Origin: Globisporangium splendens
Lineage: Eukaryota; Oomycota; Peronosporomycetes; Pythiales; Pythiaceae
DNA: 64,000 nt
Assembly (NCBI GenBank): GCA_006386115.1
Contig: VFIW01000082.1
Span: 62,001-126,000 of the forward strand
Reading direction: 5' to 3'
Shown piece by piece: positions 10,556-22,000 of this stretch. The notes under the pieces are model-generated. The model saw only the letters and a program-made list of their open reading frames with translations, ran no database searches and was not told the origin of the DNA. Position numbers and translations under genes: made by a program. How positions within the stretch are numbered: position 1 is the stretch's first letter; each line of letters opens with the position of its first letter.

Positions 10556-10569
10556 AAATTGCGTAATGA
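10556..10569 (-). promoter_or_regulatory. Oomycete initiator (Inr) of FAS
   Basis: On the minus strand this reads TCATTACGCAATTT, matching the oomycete consensus TCATTYYNCAWTTT at all but one position (A for the first Y). It lies about 190-205 bp upstream of the FAS start codon, a plausible transcription start. It is one of the best indicators that the window is oomycete DNA. Confidence 0.75.
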
Positions 10570-11544
10570 ACGGCCCAGAGGCGGGAGCGGAGCGAGTGAG
10601 GCTGCGTGTGAGCTGCTGGGGTTTCCTTCAAGATTGTCAGAGGGCATGAGGCAGACCATCACTCTGTCGAGCAGTGGGTGGGGGCGATCTGGTGACGCGC
10701 AACCCAGAGTGTGCACTGGAATGACGCGCTCAGCCCTAACAGCACCAGGACATGACGTCACTTCGAGCGACTTCCAATAGAGGACCCTGCTATTTACCTC
10801 CTTCTATAGTCGCTTTTCCTTTGTAAAGCATATTCAACTGTAGTCTAGTACTAATTTCCACTCGTTGTATTTAATGAAACGGCTCAGTAGCCTCTATATT
10901 TTCGTAAGGAGGTCATTTTCGGCGTCAGCGCTTGGTCTGAAGAAGCGAATGTGACCACGACCAACGTTCGCGCTTGCGAATCAAAAATGGCGATCTTTGG
11001 AAGCCGACACCCATAAATTCGAGCACGTACACGTCGCCCGCGTGCACCGCACGCCAGTCACACGTTAAAAAATACCGAACCTGTTGCTGCTGCGCAACGT
11101 GCGCGTCGCGCGAGAAAGAATGGAATGAGGCAGCGGATCCGTCGACTGATTTTCGCAATGAGCGGATCTCTCTCTACAAGAGCAAGCGAGAGAGAATGAG
11201 ATCCAACCTGCGACATGCGCGAAAGGCAGATGAGCAGCCAAGATACGATGATGACTCTGACGTCATTCACTCTCCAGGCAGAAATAAACGAGACGAAACT
11301 GGGGATTCGCGTCAGCAGAGACCATAAAATGCAGATCCAAAGAAGCCATGCACGAACACGGCACGCGTTTTGTCGCTTATATTTACAGCCCAGGCACAAG
11401 TGGTTCGGACAGAAGAGGGGCGCTACTGCCGACTTATGCCATACGGAGAGGCCGACATGGGTTGCATTTGGGGACTCCCCTGCACAAACAATCCTGTGTA
11501 CTGAAGTCGATATGGACAGCCTGACTGTGGTTTTCCCAGGCGAA

Positions 11545-11565
11545 AGAGAGAGAGAGAGAGAGAGA
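11545..11565. repeat. (AG)n microsatellite
   Basis: A pure AG dinucleotide tract of about ten units in the FAS-STRIP intergenic region. Confidence 0.9.
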
Positions 11566-12543
11566 ACACAGGATGAAAAAGTGATCTTGCACAGTCCAGT
11601 AATAAGGGATTCAACAGTACGGCGAGACGTCCGCGTCATTTGCATGTCAAACGAGACTGCGGCGACGCAATTTTGCACCATCAAAAAGAGCTCGCGATGC
11701 AGAGACAGGTTGCGTTTAAGCTGATGATCTAACGGGACTGCACACATCTTTTTAATGGGAATACAGAACGGTGGAGCACGCAGTTCGCGCAGCTACGGAT
11801 GGCTACAGCCCTCGGAACTTCAGTCTTGTCAACACCAAATGGCTAGGAAATGGATGGGCTGCAGTGGTGTGGTTGTCATACAGTAAAGCCACATGGTCAA
11901 TAAAATCCCACCGCGCATGAAGCCATATTCATTTGCAGTGTTTACTATCTTTTCTTTTCCTTGGAACAACGACACATAAAAGCTGAGGTCATCAAGAGAC
12001 ATTTGAAGATGACAAGCAATCGCACGCCGCCACGTGTCAGTCGCCTTGTTGAGAGATGAGTCTGCTTTTTATGCGTTTCCTCGTGATGGAGTGCGTATGT
12101 GCTGCTGCCTTCCTGCATTTGCTCTTTGGTGGTGTTCATCTAGTGGGAAACGAAGTGTGCATTTTGCTTCTTTTTTCCATTTTGATGAAAGGCTCTGCAG
12201 GTCATCCTTGCGTTTCTCCTTGGGAACCGCTGGTGCTTTGGTGCTTCAACCCTGCTTTTTGTCTTTTTTGCATCGGACCGACGTCATCGTCGCCTGAGCA
12301 GCTCGCGCACACCTACGCCGTCGTGTCACTTCTCGCGACCTTCCCGCAACATTTGAAAAACCACAATCAGCTTAAACCACGTTGCCTCTTTATCTTGACT
12401 GCATTGTCACTGTGTCACTCCTTCAGGAGAGTGACGTGAAGATTCTACAACATATATTCGATTAAATCCGATTTTCGTCAAGTCTTTGTTTAGAAACTGG
12501 ACACCAGATGCATTGGGAGGGGAAGAAAAGTCACCTGACGAAC

Positions 12544-14855
12544 ATGGGCGACGCCGAGCTACGCACGCTGTCGCTGCATGAGAAGCTCGCGTACTTCTAC
12601 TGTTCGTACGTGCGCGAGGAGGCCGTGGACCCCGAGGTCGACGCGGACTCGCTCCGCCGGTGGGAGAAGATCAACGTGTCGCGCAGGAAATGCCGCGAGC
12701 GCGTGTGTCTGCTGCTGAACCAGATCGAGAACTCGTCCGAGGCGCATGTGCGCCATCTGGACAACACATACCGTGCGAAGCGCGAGCTCGTGCTGTTAGC
12801 GGAAGGGACGATCAACTACTCTACGTCACGAGCCAGAGCAGGATCAGGAGGAGGCGTTACCGCTGCTGCGCTCGCGCAGGTCGACGCGGCGAGGGTCAAT
12901 AACGAGCTGCTGCAGGAATGCGGTGCGCTGACGGTGTTTTCGCAGCACCTGCAGCGATCGATCTATGCGTTCCGCACGCTGAACTTTCAGCACTTGGACA
13001 TCGACCAAGTCGACTCGCTGATCGCAGACCTACAGCAGGATATGGTGCTCCTGTACCATCTGATTCTGTTCAACGCCAACAAGCAGAACGCTGTGTTTGA
13101 CCGCGAGCTGATGATGATCGGCATGGGGACGCCGACGCATGGACTGGTCACGATCTTGGACTGTCTTTCGCAGATGAACGTGATCCCTGGGTTCCCGATC
13201 AAGCGGTTGCTGCTGCTGTTCTACGAATGGTTCAGCGCAGTCGTGGGCAATTTTGATACGCTCGCGAAACTGAAGCGTTTGCGGAAAGCACGGAGTGGCG
13301 TCGACAAGGTCCAGTTGGAAGACGAAGCGAACGGACTGCTGCAGTGCAAGACGTTCAAGCCGTTCCAGGATACCGCGGTGCTTGATCCGCAGGATCCGTA
13401 TTATCTGCAGAAGAAAAAGTTTGCGAAATTGCGAGAACGCATTCATGAAAAATACCGTCATCACCCGCATCACGAACTCAAGAGCCAACCGTCCAGCGAG
13501 AGCGATCTGGCGACTGCGTCCCTGGACGCACTAGACGACGAGTGGGAGGAGCGATGCGAGACGATCTACCAGCTGTTCTTGCCGCGTATGCGTGATTACA
13601 CGTCGCTGCTGAGTAATTTAATGACGATTTCGTGTGGGAGCGCGCTGAATGCGCGCGACAAGAAGACATTTTTCTCGCGTCGGCCATCAGGCGCTGATCA
13701 ACAACACGACGCGTATGGCGCTATGGATTTCCAGTCTCCCCATGGAAACATGGCGGCAGACCAGAACGAGAACCAATTCTGGCGCTGGATCTTGCGCGAG
13801 AAACTGATCGTGCTCGATGTGTCGAATCTGATTATTCTGCTCATCTTCAAGCACTTCCGCGCGAGTAACATCTACAAAGGCGAATATTTTATGCAGTTCT
13901 TCCTGGAGGCGAATGTGCTCGCGACGCTGACCAAGTTTATGAATAAAGACATCGCGACCTACGTGCAGGTATCTCGACAGGACTCGGACGACTACCGTTC
14001 GGGCTTTATCGCGCTGGAAAAGGAGATAGAGAAGCTGAATATCCGCTTCGAGGACGACATGAACGAGTACTCGGTGCAATCCACGCGCACGATCACCACG
14101 ATACTTCGTATTTTGCAGAAGCTCACCAAGAGAAAGCCCAACATCATTAAAAACGCGTTGTGTCGGGCGTCGTCGATCGTGTGGCTCAAGGTACGATCCA
14201 AACAGCGATCTTTAATGCTACTATTGACGATGTGTCTCTGACTTTTGCTTTGATGTATTCGTCATTTGGATGAATCACAGCGTGTGGTCTTTTTGAAGAT
14301 CCCGTTGCCGCGGTTGTATGCGCTGAAGCTCGTCAAGTCCCAAGCAAAGTACCTCGGCCATAATGTGAGTAGCAGATGCCAGCGTGCTGTTTGGCAATGT
14401 CTATGGTGGTTGTTGCTGACATGTCTTTAACTGTTTGGGTACCGTAGTGGATGCGGAAGTTCACGTGCATTACACTGCTCACCGACATTTACCTGTACGT
14501 GCGTCCGGAGCTGGACGACGACTGGCTTCGCTACGAGGACGAAGATTTGAACAAACCGCCGTCGCAGGATTCTGTGGAGCGCATCATCTTTGGCGAAATG
14601 CAAGCGTATCATCACAAGTACTATTGGGATTCGGGCTTGGCGAACAAACCGCTCCCGAACGGGGTCTCCGTCATCTGTGAGGCGAGAAAAGAGCTGGAGA
14701 CTGGCAACTTTGACGTCGATGGCGGGCGTTTGGCCAAATTCTACAACGAGCTCAAGTTGGATTCCGTGAATTACTGCCAGCATTACGAGAAGTGGCTTGA
14801 CCAAGAAACTCTCACGCTGGACCCGAACGCGAGATCAGCGCCGCTGCCGATTTGA
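12544..14855 (+). CDS. STRIP: STRIP1/2 (FAM40, yeast Far11) homologue of the STRIPAK complex
   Basis: This is a scaffold of the striatin-interacting phosphatase and kinase complex, a PP2A assembly acting on GCK kinases in signalling and cytoskeletal control. Exons are 12544-14190, 14281-14364 and 14448-14855, both introns GT-AG in phase 0, giving 712 residues. The N-terminal half has the N1221-type segment with FPIKRLLLLFYEW, where family members have a similar Leu-rich stretch. The C-terminal half matches DUF3402 (FWRWILREKL, then YALKLVKSQAKYLG, LGHN joined to WMRKFTCIT across intron 2, and DDDWLRYED). The Leu-Gly-X-X-Trp match across the second splice confirms that intron. An in-frame ATG at 12508 would add 12 residues, but the one at 12544 has the better context (A at -3, G at +4). 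Its 3' end converges on the KAT11 gene. Confidence 0.85.
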
Positions 14856-15147
14856 AACAAACGCAAAGGAAATGCGAAGAAAGAGCAACGCGAACGAGGT
14901 GGGATGCATGTGTGAATGAGGGCATGAACAACATCTATGTACGTGAAATTGAGAAATCGGACTACACTGATAACTAACTCTCGTCTCTTTCATGTTTTTT
15001 TTTTTTTCTGTAATTTTACATATCTGCAGCGATTTCTTCACCAAATGAACTCACACTGCCTTGGACGTTTTTGCACGAGTAAGTTCTGTTTTTTCGTTTG
15101 TTTCTTGTCTTGGTGCGCGATCCCGTCGAGGCAACGCGCGTGCTTCT

Positions 15148-17978
15148 CTAGTGCTGGCTTGACGAAATTTCATAGATAAGCATCATCGTCGAATATTTCG
15201 CGCGACGATAGCTGTCAAACTGATAATGGCGCTCTTCGCAATTCTTCAATATGTCCGGTCGATGATCTAGGAACGGACACTTGATCTCCTCTGCAAACCC
15301 GCATCCATCTTCAGCACAATCTTGGACGAAACTGGGAGGAGGTACTTCAACCAAAGACACGTCCGCTGGGTCTGGAGAGCTACTGGAGTGGCACGACGAG
15401 CAAACATACAACTCCGCACTCGGAGCACCGCCTTCTTGCTTCCAATACGTTGAATTCACGATCAGCGACTTGCAAGCAGAGCACTTTGGCTGGAGCGAGA
15501 TGACGAAGAGTGACTCTCGTGAAGCTTTGACGGATTCCACTACTCGCTTACGAAACTTTTCCCCTTTCAGATTCAGCTCATACGCTTCTTTGGAAAGCTT
15601 CCCGCGCTTAGGTGGACATGCTGCTAGTCGCTCAGCTTCAGCAGCCCAATAATCGCCATCAAAATATGGTGGTAGCTGCTCATCAAGTCTTCCTTCCAGG
15701 TTCTCGAACTCGCACGTATACAGGTCTTGGCATGCGAAAACCACGTTTGCTTTTTTCCCCACTTCTGCCATCTTTAAGTACCACTGGAGTAGGCGATCTT
15801 TACCCGGGTTCTTTTGGAACGATGGGTGGCACCAATAAATGAAATCGCCTCCTCGAGTTGTTGGGCAAGCCCAGATGTGTGCATAGTGGTAGCCTCTCCC
15901 TTTGCAGAAAGCCAGGTAAGAGATGAGGGTTTCATGGAACAAGCTTGTGCGGATGTGGCGAGGTCGCATGTATACTAGACTATCAATGTACGCAATATAA
16001 GTCCGATTCCGGTTGGCAGCCAAGTTGGAGTTCTCGTCGTACTCCTGAATATACCTGCAAAAGTCAAATTGAGCGTTAGTGTGCATTGTGGTTGCTAAAC
16101 AGGGGAGGCCACGCTGAAAAGTACAAAAGTACTTACATGGAGAAAATGCAGACTTCAATCCCATTGATTTTCTGGAACACAAAGATTGCCTTGGATGTGA
16201 AGTCGATACTTTCTGGGTACTGTTCAAAGCATAGAAAAACGTCAGTCCGTGCGGCTACAGAACAAGGTATCCTCAAAGCAATACGCAGTGCATACCGACT
16301 GGTTCGCCGACTGGAATTGCTCTCGAACGACTTGGCTCACTTGACACGAACTTTTGATCGACGAGGCGACTTTGATGACGATGGATTGGGCAGCTTCGTG
16401 TTCTCCCAACGCCACGAGGTGCTGGCGCACCCAGGTTTGCATGAACCGAGACAATGCGCAAGACTGAACTTGTTCGCTTCGGACAAACCCTTCTATTTTT
16501 TCAATAGAGTTAAGGCTTTCACACTCATCCACCTCGTCATCCCCCAAGTAGTCAAACACTTTTTCCTCAATCACTGAGTCAAAACCGAGAGCACGAGTGA
16601 ACTCTTTCGCCGCCGGTTTTCGCTTCAAGACTGGACTGTGCGACCCCATAAGTTCAAACTTGTGCTTGTATGTGCTCAATGGAAATTCGTCCACCGATGT
16701 CTCACTTGGCGACATCTCGATGTCCCAGTCTTGCTCAGCGCGCGTCAACTCGTTGACACGGCACAATGGGCAAGTGTAGGGTACTTCTTCTGCATCGTCG
16801 GAGTCTTCGGATGCATTAAAAAGAGCGCAAATCTGGTGGACCCAACCGTTGCATTGGTCACACTGAACCCAAGGCTCGGTGAGTTCATCCAAGAATTTCG
16901 CTTTGACCAGAAAATTCTTCGCAATTTGCTTGTCTTGGCTTTGAGCGGTGGTGACATCGTTCGTTGGCGCAGTTGATTTCAAAGTCAGCAGCTTTGGGAG
17001 CGACGTGTAGCACTTTCCACACCAATGATGGGATCCATCAGGTGTCTTGTAGTATAACGAGTGCCTTTTGATGCGTTGCTGGCATGGACCAGAGCACATC
17101 ACGAATGGTGGCTCAAAGTTGATGCACTTCTCATTGCAAATTCCGCATACGTTGGCCAAGCACGACGGACAAGAGTGTTCTTCACGTTTTTTCGCAAGCG
17201 CTTGAGCTTTGATCTGGAAACGCGTGTACTCACTTTCAAACTCCTTCAACAGCATCTTGGCAGCTTCGTGAACCACATGTCCAGGCGGATTAAACAGACA
17301 AGCGTTCGTAAACACCAGCCGAATATCGTCTGCGCATTCGTCGGCAGAAGCGTACTCCAAATTCAAACACTTGTTCTTCACCAGCGCCAAGTCCATCGGG
17401 TGCTTCACGACTTCAAAATAATGCGGAATGTTCCATGCAACAGGATCCACACGAACGTTGAACAGTCCATGGTTGTACTTGTGGAACATGAGTCTCGTAA
17501 TAATCGCAATCAACGGGCGAAGAAACACTTCACGGCGTACATCTCTCACGTGCTGACGGATCTGCTCCAACGACGCAATATCAAGCGGTGACAGCACTTT
17601 TGGCTGCACTCGTACATTTGGTGACGATGTGCCAGTCGTTCTCTCAACACTCTGACCATCGTCCTCTTCTTCTTCGTGCTTGAGTCTCTTTTCACACGGC
17701 TGGTCAAAATGCACTGTCAGCGTCCGTTTCTTGGTCGCTCTGGCGGCATCAGACGGGGTGTCCTGCCCCTTCATGCGCTCTTCATCAACTGCTACATCTC
17801 GGCGCTGCTGGGGCGCCGTGGAGATGATGACGCCGCTCATGGAGCCTTCGGCGTTCACGGCGTCCGCGCGTTCGTCCACTGCGTCCGCATGCGCGAGAGC
17901 CGCACTGGTCGCGTTTCCATCCGCGCTCGCTGTTGCTGCCGTTGCGGAAAAAGCTCGCGCGGTGTTCAAAACCACCAT
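15148..17978 (-). CDS. Bromodomain-PHD-KAT11 histone acetyltransferase (p300/CBP/HAC type)
   Basis: This is a nuclear transcriptional co-activator that acetylates histone lysines. Exons are 17978-16296, 16219-16137 and 16054-15148 (introns of 76 and 82 bp, GT-AG), giving 890 residues. A bromodomain spans about 150-255 (IPHYFEVVKHPMDL, then FTNACLFNPPG). A Cys/His-rich CH2-like region follows at 268-325 and a PHD finger at 370-408. The KAT11 catalytic domain spans about 510-740. Its key segments are SKAIFVFQKINGIEVC and IFSM joined to YIQEY across intron 2, then RTYIAYIDSL and HIWACPTTRGGDF. Two CxxC pairs near 770-800 may bind zinc. The protein ends just after HYQFDSYRRAKYS and MMLIYEI, where plant HAC proteins go on into ZZ and TAZ2 domains; neither is present. 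The frame is open up to 18212, but the TCATTCTGC initiator core 20 bp above 17978 favours the later start. Confidence 0.88.
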
Positions 17979-17997
17979 GGGTGTGTGTCGCGTGCAG

Positions 17998-18006
17998 GCA
18001 GAATGA
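17998..18006 (-). promoter_or_regulatory. Initiator-like element of the KAT11 gene
   Basis: The minus strand reads TCATTCTGC, matching the first nine positions of the oomycete initiator consensus. It lies about 20 bp upstream of the proposed start codon. The second half of the consensus is not matched. Confidence 0.4.
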
Positions 18007-18100
18007 ATGTTTTGACTGGACGTTTGTATGTGGGTTTCCTTTCTTTTTCCCCCGCGTTCGGCGCGCGGGAAAACACAAACAACAGGACGGTCGGTTGTGT

Positions 18101-18125
18101 GAGGGAGGGAGGGAGGGAGGGAGGG
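18101..18125. repeat. (GAGG)n microsatellite
   Basis: About six GAGG units in the KAT11 leader/promoter. On the gene strand this is a CCTC tract. Confidence 0.9.
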
Positions 18126-18314
18126 TGTGAGTGGTGGAGGGAAAATTCGAAAATTCCAGATCTCAAAGGTCGTTTGTAGGGAAAGCGCACAGAGTGATGG
18201 TCGCCTCTCCACTGCATCTAGTGGCGATCTTTTGATTTAGGGAAACAACAGGGGAAGGGGTGTTTTTTGCACACGACAGTGCGCGTCCGTCTCTTGTGGT
18301 TTCGCGTGAAAAGA

Positions 18315-18443
18315 CGAAACGGGTGGAAACCCGTTTTCGAACCCGACCCGTTTGCTATTGCATCGCAAATGTTTGTGTACGGGTTGATGGGTTTTCACCC
18401 AAAAGCGAGAGGGGAGAGCGACCCGCACGCATGAGGACGGGTA
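18315..18443. promoter_or_regulatory. Cluster of CGGGT/ACCCG motifs with an inverted repeat
   Basis: CGGGT or its complement ACCCG occurs at least six times in about 130 bp. It includes a perfect inverted repeat at 18317-18336 (arms AAACGGGT and ACCCGTTT, loop GGAA), two close ACCCG copies at about 18341-18350, and further copies near 18380, 18421 and 18438. The density in a shared promoter suggests a binding-site cluster. No factor can be named. Confidence 0.4.
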
Positions 18444-18947
18444 CACTGTGCCGTAAAGAATTGGGCACCTACCAAGGTGGCAACCGATCATTGGCGCAAC
18501 TGTTCGACTGTCTCGCTGCTGATTGGCTGTAAGCATGTCAATTTTTGCTGCTTTTTGGAGCTTCGCTGCTTCAGCAAAGCAAAGCGAATGTGCACATGGA
18601 TAGCATCGGAGAAGCCGAATCCAGCAATGCAATCCGCAATTGCTTTTCGTTTCTCGGCGGTTCTTCTGGTGTGGATGCGATGCTTCCTTTTCACGAATGC
18701 CACCACGTTTCTCAGAATTTGCCACGTGGTTCGAGTAATAGTTGTTGCACCTTTTGGTTGAGCACACCCATGTTGGAAATCAACCTATCCAGATGAACTG
18801 ACCACCACTCTAGGCGTCCCTCGTTCACAAACGTCAACTCAGGTTTGTGTCCCGAATGTACCGAATATAAGATGTTTCTCTTTCGGGACATGTTGTTCTT
18901 CAAGTGAACCCTTCTCTCTCCAGTGCACACTCTCAACGCAGCAGACT

Positions 18948-18982
18948 GAGATCTTTGCCGCAGTCCGAGATCTTTGCCGCAG
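18948..18982 (+). repeat. 16-bp direct repeat upstream of the sacsin-like gene
   Basis: GAGATCTTTGCCGCAG occurs twice, 19 bp apart, about 70-100 bp above the start codon. It could be a duplicated promoter element or a replication-slippage duplication. Confidence 0.7.
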
Positions 18983-19050
18983 CACCGAGAGAGTGAGTGC
19001 GCGCGGCATCCACATCGAAGGCGCCTTCAGTGTGCGTGAGTAGCACGACG

Positions 19051-22000
19051 ATGGAGGCGGACACCGACATGTACTTTGGCGATGACTTTGGCCAGAAGAT
19101 CGACCTCACGGTGCGCATCCGCGAGATTCTGCGCAACTATCCAGGTACGCGTGCGGCTTTTCTTGACATGCGGGGACTTGGCCATCAGCAAGGTAGCAAG
19201 CTGTGCTCTTCGCACACTAATGTTGTGTATGTATGTACGTTGTGAAGAGGGGACGTCCATTTTCAAGGAGATGGTGCAGAATGCGGATGATGCTGGAGCG
19301 ACGGAGGTGAATTTCTGCTTGGATTATCGGCAGCATGGGTTGGACAAACTGGCGTACACGAAACTAAAGCCTTTTCAAGGTATGTCAGTATGAGTGTGAT
19401 CTTGGCTGTTTGGTTTAAAAGTAGGTCTGCTGAGGTGGAGAGGACGAAAATGTAACGAGTGTGAAATTATCGATTTGTAAACAGGACCGTCTTTGATCGT
19501 GCACAACAATGCCACTTTTACAGACACCGATTTCCAGTCGATTCAGGTAACGGCATGCGCGATTTTATAGGGGGAGGTAGAGGGAAACACACACACTCAC
19601 AGAAGCTCGTGTGTGTCTGTTGCTGTGCAGCGAATCGGCGATTCACTGAAAAAAGATAACTCGAAAGAGTGGAAGACAGGACGGTTCGGTGTTGGCTTCA
19701 ACTCTGGTGAGATACACGAATTGAGTTGTCATTCTCTATGTCACTGTACTTACCCAACTGTCTTCGCTTGTTGTTCTTGTTCAGTGTATCATGTTACTGA
19801 CTTGCCAGCGTTTGTCAGTGGATCCCAACTCGTGTTTTTTGATCCCCAAGCGTGCCACTTGCCAAACGTGAATCCCAGTAATCCTGGCAAAATGATCAAC
19901 TTCCTCACACATTCCGAACTGGTGACAAACTTTCCCGACCAGATCGATCCTTTTCGATGTTTCGGCTGCGACTTTACCGGCCCTTTTCAAGTACGGCAAG
20001 CTGCTTTACGTTGTGTTATTCTACATTCAATCCCTGCTTGGCTAACTGTCGTTCGGGGTGTGCATGTTTGTTTAAACGCAGGGCACACTGTTTCGGTTGG
20101 CCTTGCGAACCGAGGATCAAGCACAGACAAGTAGACTGTCAACTCGCTCACAGAATCCTGAACACGTTGCTGAGATGCTCCGTGAGTTTTCTGGTGACTT
20201 GTCGAGAGTGATGCTCTTCCTTCGAAACATCACGAAGATATCTATCCTTGAATGGCGAGAAGGAGGTGATGAACCAACGCTTCTAAGTGAAGCTAGTATC
20301 AGCAATCTAACCACCGAAGTCCAAACGAAACGATCTCTGAGATTCGTAAGTTTTGGCTCGGAAGATTCCCAATCCAGGCTCTTTTCGATAGAAGGTACGC
20401 TTAATGGTTTGCATTATCATCATGTGCTTCTGTGATTTGTCATCTCACGTATCACTGTGTGTTTGCAGGAGTATTGTGCGACTACATGCTAGAAATTCTG
20501 ATCCGACATGAATCCGGTAAGCAGTCAGAGCACCTGAAGTATCTGGTATCGAATCAGCTTGGTGGTGGTGAGTGCAGCAAGATAGCAAGCAATCCGGTCA
20601 ATGCCAGTCAAAGGTTGGTTCCATGGGGCGGTGTCGCCGTTTTGATTCCGACACAAAAAGACGCAAGCTCTTTTCAGCCAACAACAGGGATGGCTTTCTG
20701 TTTCCTCCCGTTGCCCACACTCACATATCTACCAGTTCATGTACGTTCCTCTTTTCGTGTAAATGGGACGGAAATATTTCATTCAGTACTGACTATACCA
20801 ACGCTCATCATGTAGGTGAATGGCTATTTCGAGCTCTCATCTAATCGGCGAGATATTTGGTTTGGCGATGGATTGAGCGGTGACGGCTTGTTGCGAGCTC
20901 AGTGGAACCTTGCGTTGTTGAGTGATGTGATTGCACCCTGTTACGCTCGCGCAGTGACGGCTTTGGCGGGTGGACAGCAAGTCACACCTGATCAGCACGT
21001 GCAACTATTTCCACAGTCGCTACCGCCGGCCCCATGGGACACTCTGGCAAAGTCCTTTTTGAAGCGGATAAGTCTAGAACCCTGTTTGTACAGCGAGGCT
21101 GAAGGTGGATCGTGGGTCTCTCCTGCAACAAGTGTGATTGTTCGACGTGACGGCGCAAGCTATGAGAAGTTCACACAATGGCTTCTTGACGATGATTTTC
21201 CTGTTGTGAGGAATTTGTCAGAAGAACTCGAGAAGGTACTGGTCGGGACGAGTACGATTCCGAGCTTTCTGCTACCTAGCAGAGTGCGAGACACGTATAA
21301 ATCTCGAAAGTCTCTTCACGGAGGACATAAAGAAGCAGTCCAGTGCTTCCTTGATTTCATGCTGAGTGATCTTGACTCTGGTCGACTAGAAGAACTCGTC
21401 AGCGTGCAGTTCCTCCCGATTGCAGACGGGACGCTGAACGTCTTTCAACGGAACTCAGACGTCGATCCCGATGCGCTCGATTATCTGTGCTCAATGGGTT
21501 TTTCGAGGCAACATTCAATTCGAGCATTGGAGAAAGTAGGTGGTCAAGATATGGAAGCTGGTTTGAGCTGGTTGTTCCAGAATCCGAATCCTTCTATGGG
21601 ATATGAAACAAGAAGCAGCATTTATTTGATTCCAAGCGCTGAAGAGTTGATGCTTTTGGAAGGAGCCAGGTCGCGCCTGATGGACATTGATGCCTTATCT
21701 GCACAATCCATGGTGATGCTGTCTTCCGAATCGGCCGAAAAGCACCTGAACGTGAAAAAGATGGATTATCAAGGCTTTGAGGATATGCTAGCGGTTGTCC
21801 TGCCTTCCGATTGGTACGGCAAATCGTCAGTTCCTTGGGACCATGAGAGCGAAGACGAACCAAACCAAGAATGGTTTCGACTGCTGTGGAAATATATCGG
21901 GAAGAGCGCTCATCTTGGAAGCTTCCAAGAAAAATGGCCAATTGTTCCGACGTCAACTGGCGTTTTGACTTCCTTGAGCAATGCCTCAGGAGTCCTGAGT

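Larger units (their letters stand above)
10365..12543. other. Divergent upstream region between FAS and STRIP, no supported gene
   Basis: About 2.2 kb separates the two divergent genes. Apart from the FAS initiator and a GA tract, I see no supported feature. Open frames here (for example 11058-11747 minus and 12056-12439 plus) have no recognisable domain, no splice partners, and compositions typical of noncoding DNA. It probably holds the 5' leaders and control regions of both genes. Confidence 0.6.
17979..19050. other. Divergent promoter region, KAT11 to sacsin-like gene
   Basis: This 1.07 kb shared upstream region holds a GAGG microsatellite, a cluster of CGGGT/ACCCG motifs with an inverted repeat, and a 16-bp direct repeat just above the sacsin-like gene. 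I found no supportable coding sequence; short frames on both strands lack domains. Confidence 0.6.

Noticed and set aside
10925..11158. Minus-strand 77-codon frame with DWRAVHAGDVYVLEF
   Set aside because: Slightly protein-like, but no family, no splice extension and no promoter element; may be chance.
11058..11747. A 229-codon minus-strand frame in the FAS-STRIP gap
   Set aside because: Includes the microsatellite translated as Ser-Leu repeats, Cys/Trp-rich random composition, no domain.
12056..12439. A 127-codon plus-strand hydrophobic, Cys-rich frame
   Set aside because: Hydrophobicity comes from T-rich DNA; it overlaps the STRIP promoter.
17979..18212. N-terminal extension of the KAT11 protein to the ATG at 18212
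   Set aside because: It would translate the GAGG microsatellite as Pro/Ser repeats, and an initiator core lies just above 17978.
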